The position numbers were made by a program, and so were the translations under genes. From Kitasatospora papulosa (GTDB lineage Bacteria; Actinomycetota; Actinomycetes; Streptomycetales; Streptomycetaceae): DNA of 64,000 nucleotides. How positions within the stretch are numbered: position 1 is the stretch's first letter; every line of letters begins with the position of its first letter. Shown here in pieces: positions 16,403 through 25,188 of this stretch. The notes beneath the pieces are model-generated. The model saw only the letters and a program-made list of their open reading frames with translations. It searched no databases and was not told where the DNA came from. Location of the stretch: NCBI RefSeq assembly GCF_000717245.1, contig NZ_JNYQ01000013.1:109434-173433 (forward strand), read 5' to 3'.

Positions 16403-17751
16403 GCGTCCACCTTCTTGTTCGTCGGGGCTGCCGCGGTGCCGGGCGCCGGAGGCGTGGTGCGGGCGATGGAGCCGCCGCCGGCACCGCTGAAGTCGTACGC
16501 CGTCTCGGCGTGCTCGACCTGGTCGATGCCGGAGACCTCGTCGTCCTCGCTGACCCGCATCCCGATCGTCCTGTCGAGGACGAGCGCCAGGAGCGCGGAG
16601 ACGACCAGGGAGTAGGCGAGGACCGCGAAGACGCCGACGGCCTGCTTGCCGAGCTGTTCGAGTCCGCCGCCGTAGAAGAGGCCCTTGGCGTCGGACTGCA
16701 CGCCACCGGTGGCGAAGAAGCCGACGAGGAGGGAGCCGAGGATGCCGCCGACGAGGTGGACGCCGACGACGTCCAGGGAGTCGTCGTAGCCGAACCTGTA
16801 CTTGAGGCCGACGGCCATGGCGCACACGACACCGGCGATGACGCCGATCGCGATGGCGCCGAGCGGACTGACCGCACCGCCCGCGGGGGTGATGGCGACG
16901 AGGCCCGCGACGGCGCCGGAGGCGGCGCCCAGGGTGGTGAAGGAGCCGTGGCGGATCTTCTCGTAGGCGAGCCAGCCGAGGACCGCGGCACCGGTGGCGA
17001 CCTGCGTGTTGACGAACATGACCGCGCCGACGCCGTCGTCGTTGCCGAGCCAGGAGCCCGCGTTGAAGCCGAACCAGCCGAACCACAGGAGGGCCGCGCC
17101 GAGCATGACGAGCGGCAGGCTGTGCGGCCGCATCGGGTCCTTCTTGAAGCCGACCCGCTTGCCGATGACGAGGATCACGCCGAGGGCCGCCGCACCGGCG
17201 TTGATGTGGACCGCCGTGCCGCCCGCGAAGTCGATGACACCCAGCTCGAACAGCCAGCCGCCCGCGCCCCAGACCCAGTGCGCGACCGGGAAGTAGACGA
17301 CGGTGACCCACAGGGCGACGAACAGGGCCCAGGAGGTGAACTTGACGCGGTCGGCGAGGGCGCCGCTGATCAGGGCGGGGGTGAGGACGGCGAACATCAT
17401 CTGGAAGACGGCGAAGACGTACACCGGGATGGTGTAGCCGTCCCAGAGTTCGGTGACGCCGATCCCGCTGAGGCCGACGAAGTCCGAGCTCCAGCCGATG
17501 ACGGAGCCGATGTCGGTGCCGAAGGCGAGGCTGAATCCGTAGAGCACCCACAGGATCGTGACGATCCCGAGGCTGATGAAGCTCATCATCAGCATGTTCA
17601 GGGTGCTCTTGACGCGGACCATGCCTCCGTAGAAGAAGGCCAGACCCGGGGTCATGAGCATCACCAGCGCGGAGCAGATGAGCATGAACCCTGTGTTGGC
17701 GGCAGACAGCTCGGGGGCGTCTGCGGCAAGCGTCGTGATGCCTGGGGGCAT
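16399..17751 (-). CDS. amtB: ammonium transporter AmtB
   Basis: A 450-residue ammonium channel with 11 expected membrane helices. Family motifs are visible: NTGFMLICSALVMLMTPGLAFFYGGMV at the N-terminus, GGTAVHINAGAAALGVILVIGKR (AVH...NAG), and DDSLDVVGVHLVGGILGSLLVG around the conserved histidine. There is a soluble C-terminal tail after TIGMRVSEDDEVSGID, which usually contacts GlnK. First gene of amtB-glnK-glnD. A GlnR binding site lies about 100-135 bases upstream, so it should be induced on nitrogen limitation. Confidence 0.96.
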   Translation of the reverse strand: MPPGITTLAADAPELSAANTGFMLICSALVMLMTPGLAFFYGGMVRVKSTLNMLMMSFISLGIVTILWVLYGFSLAFGTDIGSVIGWSSDFVGLSGIGVTELWDGYTIPVYVFAVFQMMFAVLTPALISGALADRVKFTSWALFVALWVTVVYFPVAHWVWGAGGWLFELGVIDFAGGTAVHINAGAAALGVILVIGKRVGFKKDPMRPHSLPLVMLGAALLWFGWFGFNAGSWLGNDDGVGAVMFVNTQVATGAAVLGWLAYEKIRHGSFTTLGAASGAVAGLVAITPAGGAVSPLGAIAIGVIAGVVCAMAVGLKYRFGYDDSLDVVGVHLVGGILGSLLVGFFATGGVQSDAKGLFYGGGLEQLGKQAVGVFAVLAYSLVVSALLALVLDRTIGMRVSEDDEVSGIDQVEHAETAYDFSGAGGGSIARTTPPAPGTAAAPTNKKVDA

Positions 17752-17848
17752 CGGCGTCTCCTCGTCGTCGGTGCGGCCACGTGCGGGGGTGCGGGACCAC
17801 GGTGAAAAGGTGCGGGCCGGTTATGCGCCATGAGATTCGCGCAGCGCG

Positions 17849-17886
17849 GTTTCCACGGATGCCGCACGGTGTTTCACCGCAGTGAC
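17849..17886 (-). promoter_or_regulatory. GlnR binding site upstream of amtB
   Basis: Read on the minus strand the sequence is GTCAC-N6-GAAAC-N6-CGGCA-N6-GAAAC. This follows the gTnAC-N6-GaAAC tandem layout described for GlnR in Streptomyces; three of four boxes fit well and the third is degenerate. It lies 98-135 bases before the amtB start, the usual position for GlnR activation of the amtB operon. Confidence 0.85.
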
Positions 17887-17996
17887 GAAGGAACGCCGCG
17901 TGTTACGTACCGATGAACCGGGGGTGTCGGTCCCGGTGTGCTGCCTACCATGCTGCCCGCGCCGCATACGGTGCGGTTGAAACGCCGGGAACGTGA

Positions 17997-18074
17997 ACCG
18001 GCCACGACGGCGACCCGCTGACCTGGCAATGGGGGAGCCGAGTCGGGTGGTACGGGGCGGCCGTCGTGGCCGGT
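17997..18074. repeat. 15-bp perfect inverted repeat with 48-base spacer, downstream of nsdA
   Basis: Arms at 17997-18011 (ACCGGCCACGACGGC) and 18060-18074 are exact complements. The spacer contains a further pairing between ACCCG and CGGGT. It begins 15 bases after the nsdA stop in the direction of nsdA transcription, so it may act as a terminator, although the loop is unusually long and no T-run follows. It could also be a structured RNA or a mobile-element relic. The 337-base gap between nsdA and amtB otherwise holds only the GlnR site and the amtB promoter. Confidence 0.6.
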
Positions 18075-18088
18075 GGCAGGGGTTCCGG

Positions 18089-19564
18089 TCAGACCGCTTC
18101 GGCGGTCTCCGGGAGCTGCTCGGTGAGCAGCTCGGTGAGCGCCGCGACCTCGGACACGTCCCCGAAGTCCCTGGCAGCGGTGTCGACGGTCTTGCGCAGC
18201 CGGGTGTTGACGCGCTCCGACCGGACCTTCTTGGCGATCCTCAGGGCCTTGGTGGCGAGGACGGCCGACTCCTGCGGCTCGCGCTGGAGGAGATGGACGG
18301 TGGCCATGCCGATCAGGTTGAGCGCGTAGGACCTCTGGTGCTCGTCGTCCTCCCCGAACAGCTCGACGGCGCGGGCCATGACGGGCTCGGCGAGCGAGGC
18401 GTACGTGGGGCTGCGGCCGGCGACATAGGCGAGGTCACGATAGGAGTGCGAGTTCTCGCCGTGGAGTTCGGCCTCGGAGAAGAAGCGGATCCAGTCGGGC
18501 TCGGGCTCGTCGTCGAGGACGGCGTCGGCGAAGGTGTCCTCGGCCATCCGGACCGCTCGCTTGCACTTGCTGGGCTGGCCCATGTTGGCGTAGGCGCGCG
18601 CCTCCATCGCATACAGCATGGCCTGGGCGCGGGCGGTGGCGCAGTCGCGGCTGCCGTACTGGGCGAGGTGGACGAGTTCGAGTGCGTCGTCGGGCCTGCC
18701 GAGGTGGATCATCTGGCGGCTCATGCTGGAGAGGATGTACGAGCCCAGCGGCTTGTCGCCCGCTTCCTTGGAGGCGTGCAGCGCGAGGACGAAGTACTTC
18801 TGGGCGGTGGGCTGGAGGCCGACGTCGTAGCTCATCCAGCCCGCGAGCTCGGCGAGTTCGGCCGCGCAGCGGAACAGGCGTTTCGCGGTGGCCCGGGGCT
18901 GCGGCTCCTGCAGCAGGTCGGTGACCTCGTGCAGCTGGCCGACGACGGCCTTGCGGCGCAGCCCGCCGCCGCACTGCGCGTCCCACTGGCGGAACATCGC
19001 CGTGGTGGATTCGAGCAGGTCCAGCTCGGGGCCGGAGAGCCGCGAGGGGCGGCTCTCCGCGGTGGGCAGTTCGGGTTCCGGCTGTCCGGGGCGGGTGACG
19101 GGGACCAGCCAGCGCTGCATGGGCTCGATGAGGGTGGGGCCGGCGGCCAGGGCGAGGGAGCTGCCGAGGAAGCCGCGCCGGGCGAGCATCAGGTCGCTGC
19201 GGGAGAACTCGCTGAGCAGCGCGACGGTCTGCGGGCCCGCCCAGGGCAGGTCGACCCCCGCCACCGAGGGTGCCTGGTGAGCCGCACGCAGGCCGAGGTC
19301 CTCGACGGAGACGACGGCGCCGAAGCGCTCGGAGAAGAGCTCGGAGAGGATGCGTGGGATGGGCTCGCGGGGCTGTTCGCCGTCCAGCCAGCGGCGCACC
19401 CGGGAGGTGTCGGTGCTGATGTGATGGGCACCCAGCTGGCGGGCCCGCCGGTTCACCTGGCGGGCGAGCTCACCCTTCGACCAGCCGCTGCGCAGGAACC
19501 ACGAACCCAACTGCCCGTTGGGGCGCTTTCCGGTATTCGTCTCGCCTGCGCCGCTGCCACTCAC
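18089..19564 (-). CDS. nsdA: NsdA, negative regulator of differentiation
   Basis: Matches NsdA, described in S. coelicolor as a repressor of sporulation and antibiotic production; the molecular mechanism is unclear. The N-terminal ~75 residues look like a DNA-binding helix-turn-helix region (LGSWFLRSGWSKGELARQVNRRARQLG, then TDTSRVRRWLDGEQPREPIPRILSELFSERFG). The remainder is helical, with TPR-like repeats (for example AQKYFVLALHASKEAGDKPLGSYIL and RARAYANMGQP-type units). GTG at 19564 is chosen by the family N-terminus and a GGGGGCG upstream. 491 residues. Its neighbours amtB and the prim-pol gene are conserved in the genus. Confidence 0.9.
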   Translation of the reverse strand: MSGSGAGETNTGKRPNGQLGSWFLRSGWSKGELARQVNRRARQLGAHHISTDTSRVRRWLDGEQPREPIPRILSELFSERFGAVVSVEDLGLRAAHQAPSVAGVDLPWAGPQTVALLSEFSRSDLMLARRGFLGSSLALAAGPTLIEPMQRWLVPVTRPGQPEPELPTAESRPSRLSGPELDLLESTTAMFRQWDAQCGGGLRRKAVVGQLHEVTDLLQEPQPRATAKRLFRCAAELAELAGWMSYDVGLQPTAQKYFVLALHASKEAGDKPLGSYILSSMSRQMIHLGRPDDALELVHLAQYGSRDCATARAQAMLYAMEARAYANMGQPSKCKRAVRMAEDTFADAVLDDEPEPDWIRFFSEAELHGENSHSYRDLAYVAGRSPTYASLAEPVMARAVELFGEDDEHQRSYALNLIGMATVHLLQREPQESAVLATKALRIAKKVRSERVNTRLRKTVDTAARDFGDVSEVAALTELLTEQLPETAEAV

Positions 19565-20006
19565 TGGAACGCCCCCATCCCCGCTGAAACCTGTCGCGCG
19601 AACCTCTATCAGAATGCCGCGCCCCGGCGCTGTCCGTACCGGCCTCGCATGCCATCGAACAGATCGGCGGATTGCCCGAGGCATACTCAACTGCAGATGC
19701 AATTGCAGGATCGAGTACCCACGGTAATCCTACGATCACCGCTGCGGCGAGGGCAGTTGCGGAAACGCCACCATTCGCCACCCCTTCGGATGAACCTGTT
19801 CGACACGGTCCGCGATTCACTTGACAGGCCGCGATCAGACAGGAGCGGAGTGAAGCATTCAGGGGCGCGCGATCCTCGGGCCGCACCCCAGGGACGCCAC
19901 TTCACGCGCCGGCGGATCGACGGCGTGCGACGTGCTTCGAGCAGTACGTCGCGTGCTGAGGACTCCGGGTCGTAACCACCGGCGAGTCGAACCCGTTGGA
20001 GGGGGC
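19565..20006. other. 442-base divergent regulatory region between nsdA and prim-pol gene
   Basis: No gene is supported here. The region is locally A+T-richer than its surroundings and should contain the leftward nsdA promoter and the rightward prim-pol promoter. A TTGACA hexamer occurs at 19821-19826 on the plus strand but without a clear matching -10. A 10-bp palindrome TGCAATTGCA at 19698-19707 lies within the broader symmetric stretch CTGCAGATGCAATTGCAG. Confidence 0.5.
19698..19707. promoter_or_regulatory. palindrome TGCAATTGCA upstream of nsdA
   Basis: A perfect 10-bp palindrome flanked by CTGCA/TGCAG halves, about 135 bases upstream of nsdA. It may be an operator; no regulator can be named from the sequence. 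Confidence 0.35.
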
Positions 20007-20654
20007 ATGGGCTTCACGATCGGCGGCATCCGGGAGATGCGGTCCGGCACACGGCGCCGCGGCCGTACCGCCGGGGCGACCGCGGTGGCCGAGTACACAG
20101 GACTCTGGGGCTGGGCCGTGGCTCCGGGCGCCCGCGCGTCAGGAGGCGTCTGCTCGTGCGGCGACTCCGCGTGCGCCGCTCCCGGCGCCCATCCGCTGGA
20201 CTTCGCCCGGGAGGTGCCGCCGGGCGCCACCCCGGAAACGGCGGCGGAGGCCTGGGCGCAGGTGCCGGGGGCCGCGATGCTGCTCCCCGTGGGCAGGACC
20301 TTCGACGTGCTCGACGTCGCCGAGGCGGCGGGCCGGCGGGCCCTGGTGCGGATGGAGCGCCTGGGAGTGCCGCTGGGGCCGGTCGCGGTGACACCGACCG
20401 GCCGTACCCAGTTCTACGTGGCCCTCGGGGCCGCGGTGGGACTGCCGGGGCTGCTCTACCGGATGGGTTGGGACGACGCCGGTCTGGACCTGCGTGCGCT
20501 GGGTCGTGGCGCGTACGTCACCGCTCCCCCGTCCGACCTCGGCGGGCTGGGCCCCGTCCGCTGGCTGCGACCGCCGGATCCCGGTACGACCGCCGCTCCC
20601 CCGCAGGCCCGGCTGCTGCTGGGCACCCTCGCCTACATATGCCACCGCTGGTGA
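20007..20654 (+). CDS. stand-alone bifunctional DNA primase/polymerase (prim-pol) domain protein
   Basis: A 215-residue protein related to the N-terminal prim-pol domain of plasmid and phage replication proteins. The cysteine cluster CSCGDSACAAPGAHPL (about residues 49-64) is the usual C-x-C...C...G-x-HP motif, and AGATAVAEYTGLWGWAVAPGARA precedes it. No helicase domain follows, so it is not a replication initiator as seen in phages. Strong ribosome binding site TTGGAGGGGG before ATG 20007. It is conserved beside nsdA in Streptomyces. The catalytic acidic residues are not obvious to me, so activity is uncertain. Confidence 0.75.
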   Translation: MGFTIGGIREMRSGTRRRGRTAGATAVAEYTGLWGWAVAPGARASGGVCSCGDSACAAPGAHPLDFAREVPPGATPETAAEAWAQVPGAAMLLPVGRTFDVLDVAEAAGRRALVRMERLGVPLGPVAVTPTGRTQFYVALGAAVGLPGLLYRMGWDDAGLDLRALGRGAYVTAPPSDLGGLGPVRWLRPPDPGTTAAPPQARLLLGTLAYICHRW

Positions 20655-20659
20655 ACGCC

Positions 20660-20695
20660 GAAGGGCGGCGACCCCTCCGGGGTCCACCGCCCTTC
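20660..20695. terminator. bidirectional terminator between prim-pol gene and ftsY
   Basis: GAAGGGCGG and CCGCCCTTC form the outer stem and GACCCC with GGGGTC the inner stem around a short TCC loop. Placed between two converging genes. Confidence 0.8.
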
Positions 20696-20718
20696 ACGCC
20701 TGTACGCGGATGTACCGG

Positions 20719-21945
20719 TCAGTCACCGATCAGCGCGTCGACGAAGGCACCCGGCTCGAACGGGGCCAGGTCGTCCGGTCCCTCCCCGAGGCCGATGAGC
20801 TTCACGGGCACGCCCAGCTCGCGCTGGACGGCGATGACGATGCCGCCCTTGGCGGTGCCGTCCAGCTTGGTGAGGACGATGCCGGTGATGTCGACCACCT
20901 CGGCGAAGACCCGCGCCTGGACGAGGCCGTTCTGTCCGGTCGTGGCGTCGAGGACGAGCAGCACCTCGTCGAGCGGGCCGTGCTTCTCGACGACCCGCTT
21001 GACCTTGCCGAGCTCGTCCATCAGGCCGGTCTTCGTGTGCAGCCGGCCGGCGGTGTCGATGAGTACGACGTCGGCGCCCTCGGCGATGCCTTCCTTCACC
21101 GCGTCGAAGGCGATCGAAGCGGGGTCGCCGCCCTCGGGGCCGCGCACCGTGCGGGCTCCGACGCGTTCGCCCCAGGTCTGGAGCTGGTCGGCCGCGGCGG
21201 CGCGGAAGGTGTCCGCGGCGCCCAGCACGACGCTGCGGCCGTCGGCGACGAGCACCCGGGCGAGCTTGCCCGTCGTGGTCGTCTTGCCGGTGCCGTTGAC
21301 CCCGACGACCATCACGACGCCGGGCGTCGTGTCGCCGCCCTCCGTCTTGACCTCGCGGTCGAGTTCGGGGCCCAGCAGAGTGACGAGCTCCTCGCGCAGC
21401 AGGGTGCGCAGCTCGTCGGGCGTACGGGTACCGAGGACGCGGACGCGCTCACGGAGCCGCTCCACCAGTTCCTGGGTGGGCGCGACACCGACGTCGGCGG
21501 TGAGGAGGGTGTCCTCGATCTCCTCCCAGGTGTCCTCGTCGAGGTTGTCGCGGGACAGGAGGGAGAGCAGGCCCTTGCCCAGGGAGTTCTGCGAACGCGC
21601 GAGCCGGGCGCGGAGCCGCACCAGACGGCCCGCGGTGGGCTCGGGGACCTCGAGTTCGGGTGCCTCCGGCTCGATGACGACCGGGGTGTCCTCGACGGGA
21701 GTACCGGCGCCGGGGAGACCGACCTCCTCGATGGTGCGCCGCGCTTCGTCGCGCGGCGTCTCGGCTTCCTCGCCGACACGGGGCTCGGCGGGAGGAGTGA
21801 TGGTCGGCGTGCTCGACGGCGCCGAGGGCGGCAGCTGCTTCTTCTTGCGGCTGCTGACCACGAGCCCGCTGATCAGGCCGACCGCGACCAGGGCGATGAC
21901 TACAGCAAGGATGACGATTTCCATAACGCGTCCAGTATCGGCCAC
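20719..21945 (-). CDS. ftsY: signal recognition particle receptor FtsY
   Basis: The SRP receptor GTPase that accepts Ffh-ribosome complexes at the membrane. It begins with a membrane segment (EIVILAVVIALVAVGLISGLVV), as in actinobacterial FtsY, followed by an acidic linker rich in Pro/Glu. The NG domain shows GVNGTGKTTTTGKLA near residue 215, DTAGRLHTK near 298 and TKLDGTAKGG near 359. 408 residues. Functionally paired with ffh in this window. Confidence 0.95.
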   Translation of the reverse strand: MADTGRVMEIVILAVVIALVAVGLISGLVVSSRKKKQLPPSAPSSTPTITPPAEPRVGEEAETPRDEARRTIEEVGLPGAGTPVEDTPVVIEPEAPELEVPEPTAGRLVRLRARLARSQNSLGKGLLSLLSRDNLDEDTWEEIEDTLLTADVGVAPTQELVERLRERVRVLGTRTPDELRTLLREELVTLLGPELDREVKTEGGDTTPGVVMVVGVNGTGKTTTTGKLARVLVADGRSVVLGAADTFRAAAADQLQTWGERVGARTVRGPEGGDPASIAFDAVKEGIAEGADVVLIDTAGRLHTKTGLMDELGKVKRVVEKHGPLDEVLLVLDATTGQNGLVQARVFAEVVDITGIVLTKLDGTAKGGIVIAVQRELGVPVKLIGLGEGPDDLAPFEPGAFVDALIGD

Positions 21946-22034
21946 GGCCGCGGTCCGGCGCGGTCACGGAAGGGGACGGGTGTCCACAGGATGGCCGGTT
22001 TGCCACGTTTGGGGGTAAAGGTACGCTGCTGCCC

Positions 22035-23426
22035 GTGGAGAACCGCGGCCTGGACCCCGTCCCCGATCACGAGCGCACCGGCCGGGTCCGCACCCTCTTC
22101 CCCACCTGGGTGACGGCCAACCTGACCGTGCTGCTGCTGACGGTGGGGGCCGGGCTCACCGTCTTCAACGGGCTGAACGTATGGCAGGTGCTGGCCGTGG
22201 CCGTCATGGCGTCCGTCCTCTCCTTCGGGCTCGTGGGCCTCGTGTCCGTGGCGGGCAAGCGCGGCGGGGCGCCGGGTATGGCACTGTCCAGGGCGGTCTT
22301 CGGGCAGCGCGGCAATCTCTTCCCCGGAGCCCTGCTGTGGGTGGTCCGCTGGGGCTGGGAGACCGTGAACGCGGTCACCGGCTCGTACGCCCTGCTGGCC
22401 GTGCTGCACCTGCTGTTCGGCGTCCGGAGCACCCCCACGCTGATCCTGGTGACCCTGACGGCCTTCGTCGCCGGCGGGTTCCTCGTGTCGGGGATCGGGA
22501 TCGGTGCGCTGCGCGTGGCCTCCGGGGTCTCCGTCGGCCTGTTCGGGGGCGCGAGCCTCCTCGTCCTCGGCCACCTGGTGGGAACGGCCCCGTGGCGGAG
22601 CGTCCTGGAGCAGCCCCCGGGCCCGGCGGCGATGATGGTCGCCGGGGTCGGGACGCTGGTGGCCGGGGGCCTGAGCTGGGTCCCCTCGGCACCGGACTTC
22701 GCCCGCTACCTGCCCAGGTCCGCACCGGATCGCGCGATGGTGGCCGCGGCCGTGGGAGGGGCGCTCGTCACGATCCCTCCGATGGTGGCGACCGGCGCCG
22801 TGATGGCGGTGAGCTCACCGCACCTGGCCGTCGCGAAGGACCCCGTGGCGTTCATCGGCGAGCTGCTGCCGAGGTGGCTCTCGGTGCCGTACCTGCTGAC
22901 GGCCGTCATCGGCATGGTGCTGGTCAACGCGATGTCGATGTACTCCGCCGGCTTCACGGCCCAGACCCTCGGCTTCGCGGTCCCCCGGGCCTGGGCCGTG
23001 GGCGTGAACGCGACGATCAGCCTGCTGCTGGGCGGCACGCTGATGCTGGTGGCCACGAGTTTCGTCGACACCTTCCTCTCCTTCCTCGCCCTGCTCGGTG
23101 TGACGTTCTCCGCCTGGACCGGGGTCTTCGGGGTGGACCTGCTCAGGGGCCGTGTGTACGACTCCGCGGCCCTCATGGACACCAGGCCCCGCAGCGGCTA
23201 CTGGTACTCCGGCGGGTACAGCCGGCAGGCCATGGCCGCCTGGGGCGCGGCGCTCGTGGTGGGCCTGCTGTTCACCGACGTGGAGTGGTTCACCGGACCG
23301 CTGGGCACCTCCTGGACCGGGCGTCACGGACTGGGCTGGGCGGTCACGATCCTCGTCGCGGCGGGCGTGTACGCGGCGCTGCCGCGACCGGCGGACGGCA
23401 CGGTCGGGGCGCCGGCCCGGTTCTGA
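22035..23426 (+). CDS. NCS1-family cytosine/purine permease
   Basis: A 463-residue transporter of the nucleobase:cation symporter-1 family. About 12 hydrophobic segments are visible, beginning FPTWVTANLTVLLLTVGAGL. Family features include GGAPGMALSRAVFGQRGNL after helix 2, VVRWGWETVNAV, and SWVPSAPDFARYLPRSAP, which are characteristic of cytosine/purine/hydantoin permeases. Substrate cannot be fixed from sequence. The start is GTG at 22035, only a few bases from the expected transcription start, so a leaderless mRNA is possible. Not obviously linked in function to ftsY or glcP. Confidence 0.86.
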   Translation: MENRGLDPVPDHERTGRVRTLFPTWVTANLTVLLLTVGAGLTVFNGLNVWQVLAVAVMASVLSFGLVGLVSVAGKRGGAPGMALSRAVFGQRGNLFPGALLWVVRWGWETVNAVTGSYALLAVLHLLFGVRSTPTLILVTLTAFVAGGFLVSGIGIGALRVASGVSVGLFGGASLLVLGHLVGTAPWRSVLEQPPGPAAMMVAGVGTLVAGGLSWVPSAPDFARYLPRSAPDRAMVAAAVGGALVTIPPMVATGAVMAVSSPHLAVAKDPVAFIGELLPRWLSVPYLLTAVIGMVLVNAMSMYSAGFTAQTLGFAVPRAWAVGVNATISLLLGGTLMLVATSFVDTFLSFLALLGVTFSAWTGVFGVDLLRGRVYDSAALMDTRPRSGYWYSGGYSRQAMAAWGAALVVGLLFTDVEWFTGPLGTSWTGRHGLGWAVTILVAAGVYAALPRPADGTVGAPARF

Positions 23427-23470
23427 CAGCGCGCCGGCGGCCGGCACCGCTCCGGCCCGTCCGGACAGCG

Positions 23471-23508
23471 CGCTGCCCCGGTCCGGCATGGGCCGGACCG
23501 GGGCAGCG
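23471..23508. terminator. bidirectional terminator between NCS1 permease and glcP
   Basis: A perfect 17-bp stem (CGCTGCCCCGGTCCGGC and complement) with loop ATGG, between two convergent genes. Confidence 0.85.
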
Positions 23509-23536
23509 GGTGGTTCGAGGAGAGGGGCAGCGGGGA

Positions 23537-24955
23537 TTAGCCCATCTCCTCCAGCGCCTTGCCCTTGGTCTCCTTCACGAACTTGAGCACGAAGGGGATC
23601 GAGAGCACGGCGAAGCAGGTGTAGATGATGTAGGTGCCCGAGAGGTTCCAGTCGGCCAGGCTCGGGAAGCTCGCGGTGATCGCCCAGTTGGCGATCCATT
23701 GCGCGGAGGCGGCGACGCCGAGGGCAGCGGCCCGGATGCGGTTCGGGAACATCTCACCGAGGAAGACCCAGACCACGACACCCCATGACAGGGCGAAGAA
23801 GAGCACGAAGACGTGGGCCGCGATCAGGGCCACGGTGCCCTGCGTCGTGGGCAGCTTGCCGTCGACGAGGTCGGCGGAGAAGGCCCACGCCTCGAAGGCC
23901 AGGGCGATCGCCATGCCGGTGGACCCGATGAGCGCGAGGGGCCTGCGGCCCACCCGGTCCACCAGGATCATGGCGATCACGGTGCCGATGATGTTGATGA
24001 TCGACGTGGTGAAGGAGTAGAAGAACGAGTCGGTCGGGTCGATGCCCACGGACTGCCACAGCGTCGCCGAGTAGTAGAACGCGACGTTGATGCCGACGAG
24101 CTGCTGGAAGACCGACAGTCCGATACCGACCCAGACGATCGGCAGGAAGCCGAAACGGCTGCCGAGCAGGTCGCTGAACTTGGACTTGTGCTCGCGGCGC
24201 ATGGCCGTCTCGATCTCGTCCACGCGCGCGTCGAGGTCGACGTTCTTGCCCTCGACCTCTTCGAGGATCTTCCGGGCGCGGTCCCTCTTGCCGACGGAGA
24301 TCAGGAAGCGCGGTGACTCGGGGATCACGAAGGACAGGAGCCCGTACAGGATGGCCGGCACGACCATCACGCCGAGCATCCACTGCCAGGCCTCGAAGCC
24401 GGCGATCTCACCGCGCTGGTCGCCGTCGGCGATCTGCAGGATGCCGTAGTTGACCAGCTGCGAGATGGCGATGCCGACGACGATGGCCGCCTGCTGGAAG
24501 GACCCGAGACGCCCGCGGTAGGCGGGCGGCGAGACCTCGGCGATGTACGCCGGGCCGATGACCGAGGCCATGCCGATCGCGAAGCCGCCGATGATCCGCC
24601 ACATGGCGAGGTCCCAGAGGGCGAACGGCAGCGCCGAGCCGACGGCGCTGATGGTGAACAGCACCGAGGCGATCTGCATGCAGCGGATACGGCCGATCCG
24701 GTCGGCGATGCGCCCCGCCGTGGCCGCGCCGATGGCACAGCCGATCAGGGCGATGGCGATGACCTGCGCCAGTGTCCCCGACCCGATGTCGTAGCGGTCC
24801 CGGATGGCCTCGACGGCGCCGTTGATCACGGAGCTGTCGTAGCCGAAGAGGAAGCCGCCCATCGCCGCGGCAGCCGTGATGAAGATGACGTGGCCGAGAT
24901 GGTCCGGGTGTGCCCCTCGGGCCCCGGACTCCGGTCCGCTCGCTGTGCTGGTCAC
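23537..24955 (-). CDS. glcP: MFS sugar porter, glucose permease GlcP
   Basis: A 472-residue sugar:H+ symporter. Sugar-porter signatures are present: GFLFGYDSSVINGAVEAI in helix 1, AGRIADRIGRIRCMQIASVLF, RIIGGFAIGMASVIGPAYIAEVSPPAYRGRLGSFQQ, PESPRFLI, QQLVGINVAFYYSATL, DRVGRRPLALIGS and EMFPNRIRA. Sequence and location (beside smc and ftsY) match the main glucose permease of S. coelicolor, where glucose uptake is by GlcP rather than a phosphotransferase system. A ribosome binding site AGGAG precedes the ATG, and a clear promoter lies about 110-135 bases upstream. Confidence 0.9.
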   Translation of the reverse strand: MTSTASGPESGARGAHPDHLGHVIFITAAAAMGGFLFGYDSSVINGAVEAIRDRYDIGSGTLAQVIAIALIGCAIGAATAGRIADRIGRIRCMQIASVLFTISAVGSALPFALWDLAMWRIIGGFAIGMASVIGPAYIAEVSPPAYRGRLGSFQQAAIVVGIAISQLVNYGILQIADGDQRGEIAGFEAWQWMLGVMVVPAILYGLLSFVIPESPRFLISVGKRDRARKILEEVEGKNVDLDARVDEIETAMRREHKSKFSDLLGSRFGFLPIVWVGIGLSVFQQLVGINVAFYYSATLWQSVGIDPTDSFFYSFTTSIINIIGTVIAMILVDRVGRRPLALIGSTGMAIALAFEAWAFSADLVDGKLPTTQGTVALIAAHVFVLFFALSWGVVVWVFLGEMFPNRIRAAALGVAASAQWIANWAITASFPSLADWNLSGTYIIYTCFAVLSIPFVLKFVKETKGKALEEMG

Positions 24956-25061
24956 ATGAACTCCTGGTACCTGGCAACAACGTCAGGTGTGGGGGGTGAG
25001 CCCTCCTAGTGGCGCACAACTTCTGGCCGACCACCACTTGAAGGTAAAAACAACATTGCTG

Positions 25062-25089
25062 AGGTTATGCGTTCAAGTTTCGAAGTCAA
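25062..25089 (-). promoter_or_regulatory. housekeeping-type promoter of glcP
   Basis: On the minus strand TTGACT (-35) at 25089-25084 and TAACCT (-10) at 25067-25062 are separated by 16 bases. Transcription would begin near 25055, giving a leader of about 100 bases before glcP. The spacer and -35 overlap the repeats CTTGA...CTTGAA and the palindrome TTCGAA, which might bind a regulator. Confidence 0.65.
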
Positions 25090-25188
25090 GAGTCGGGTTC
25101 GGGCGAAACAGTCCTTCACAAGTACCCAGGAACACCCAAAAGGTGCGTTGAAGTGTTGAAGATTAGGTAAAGAGCGTGTGAGCACCCG

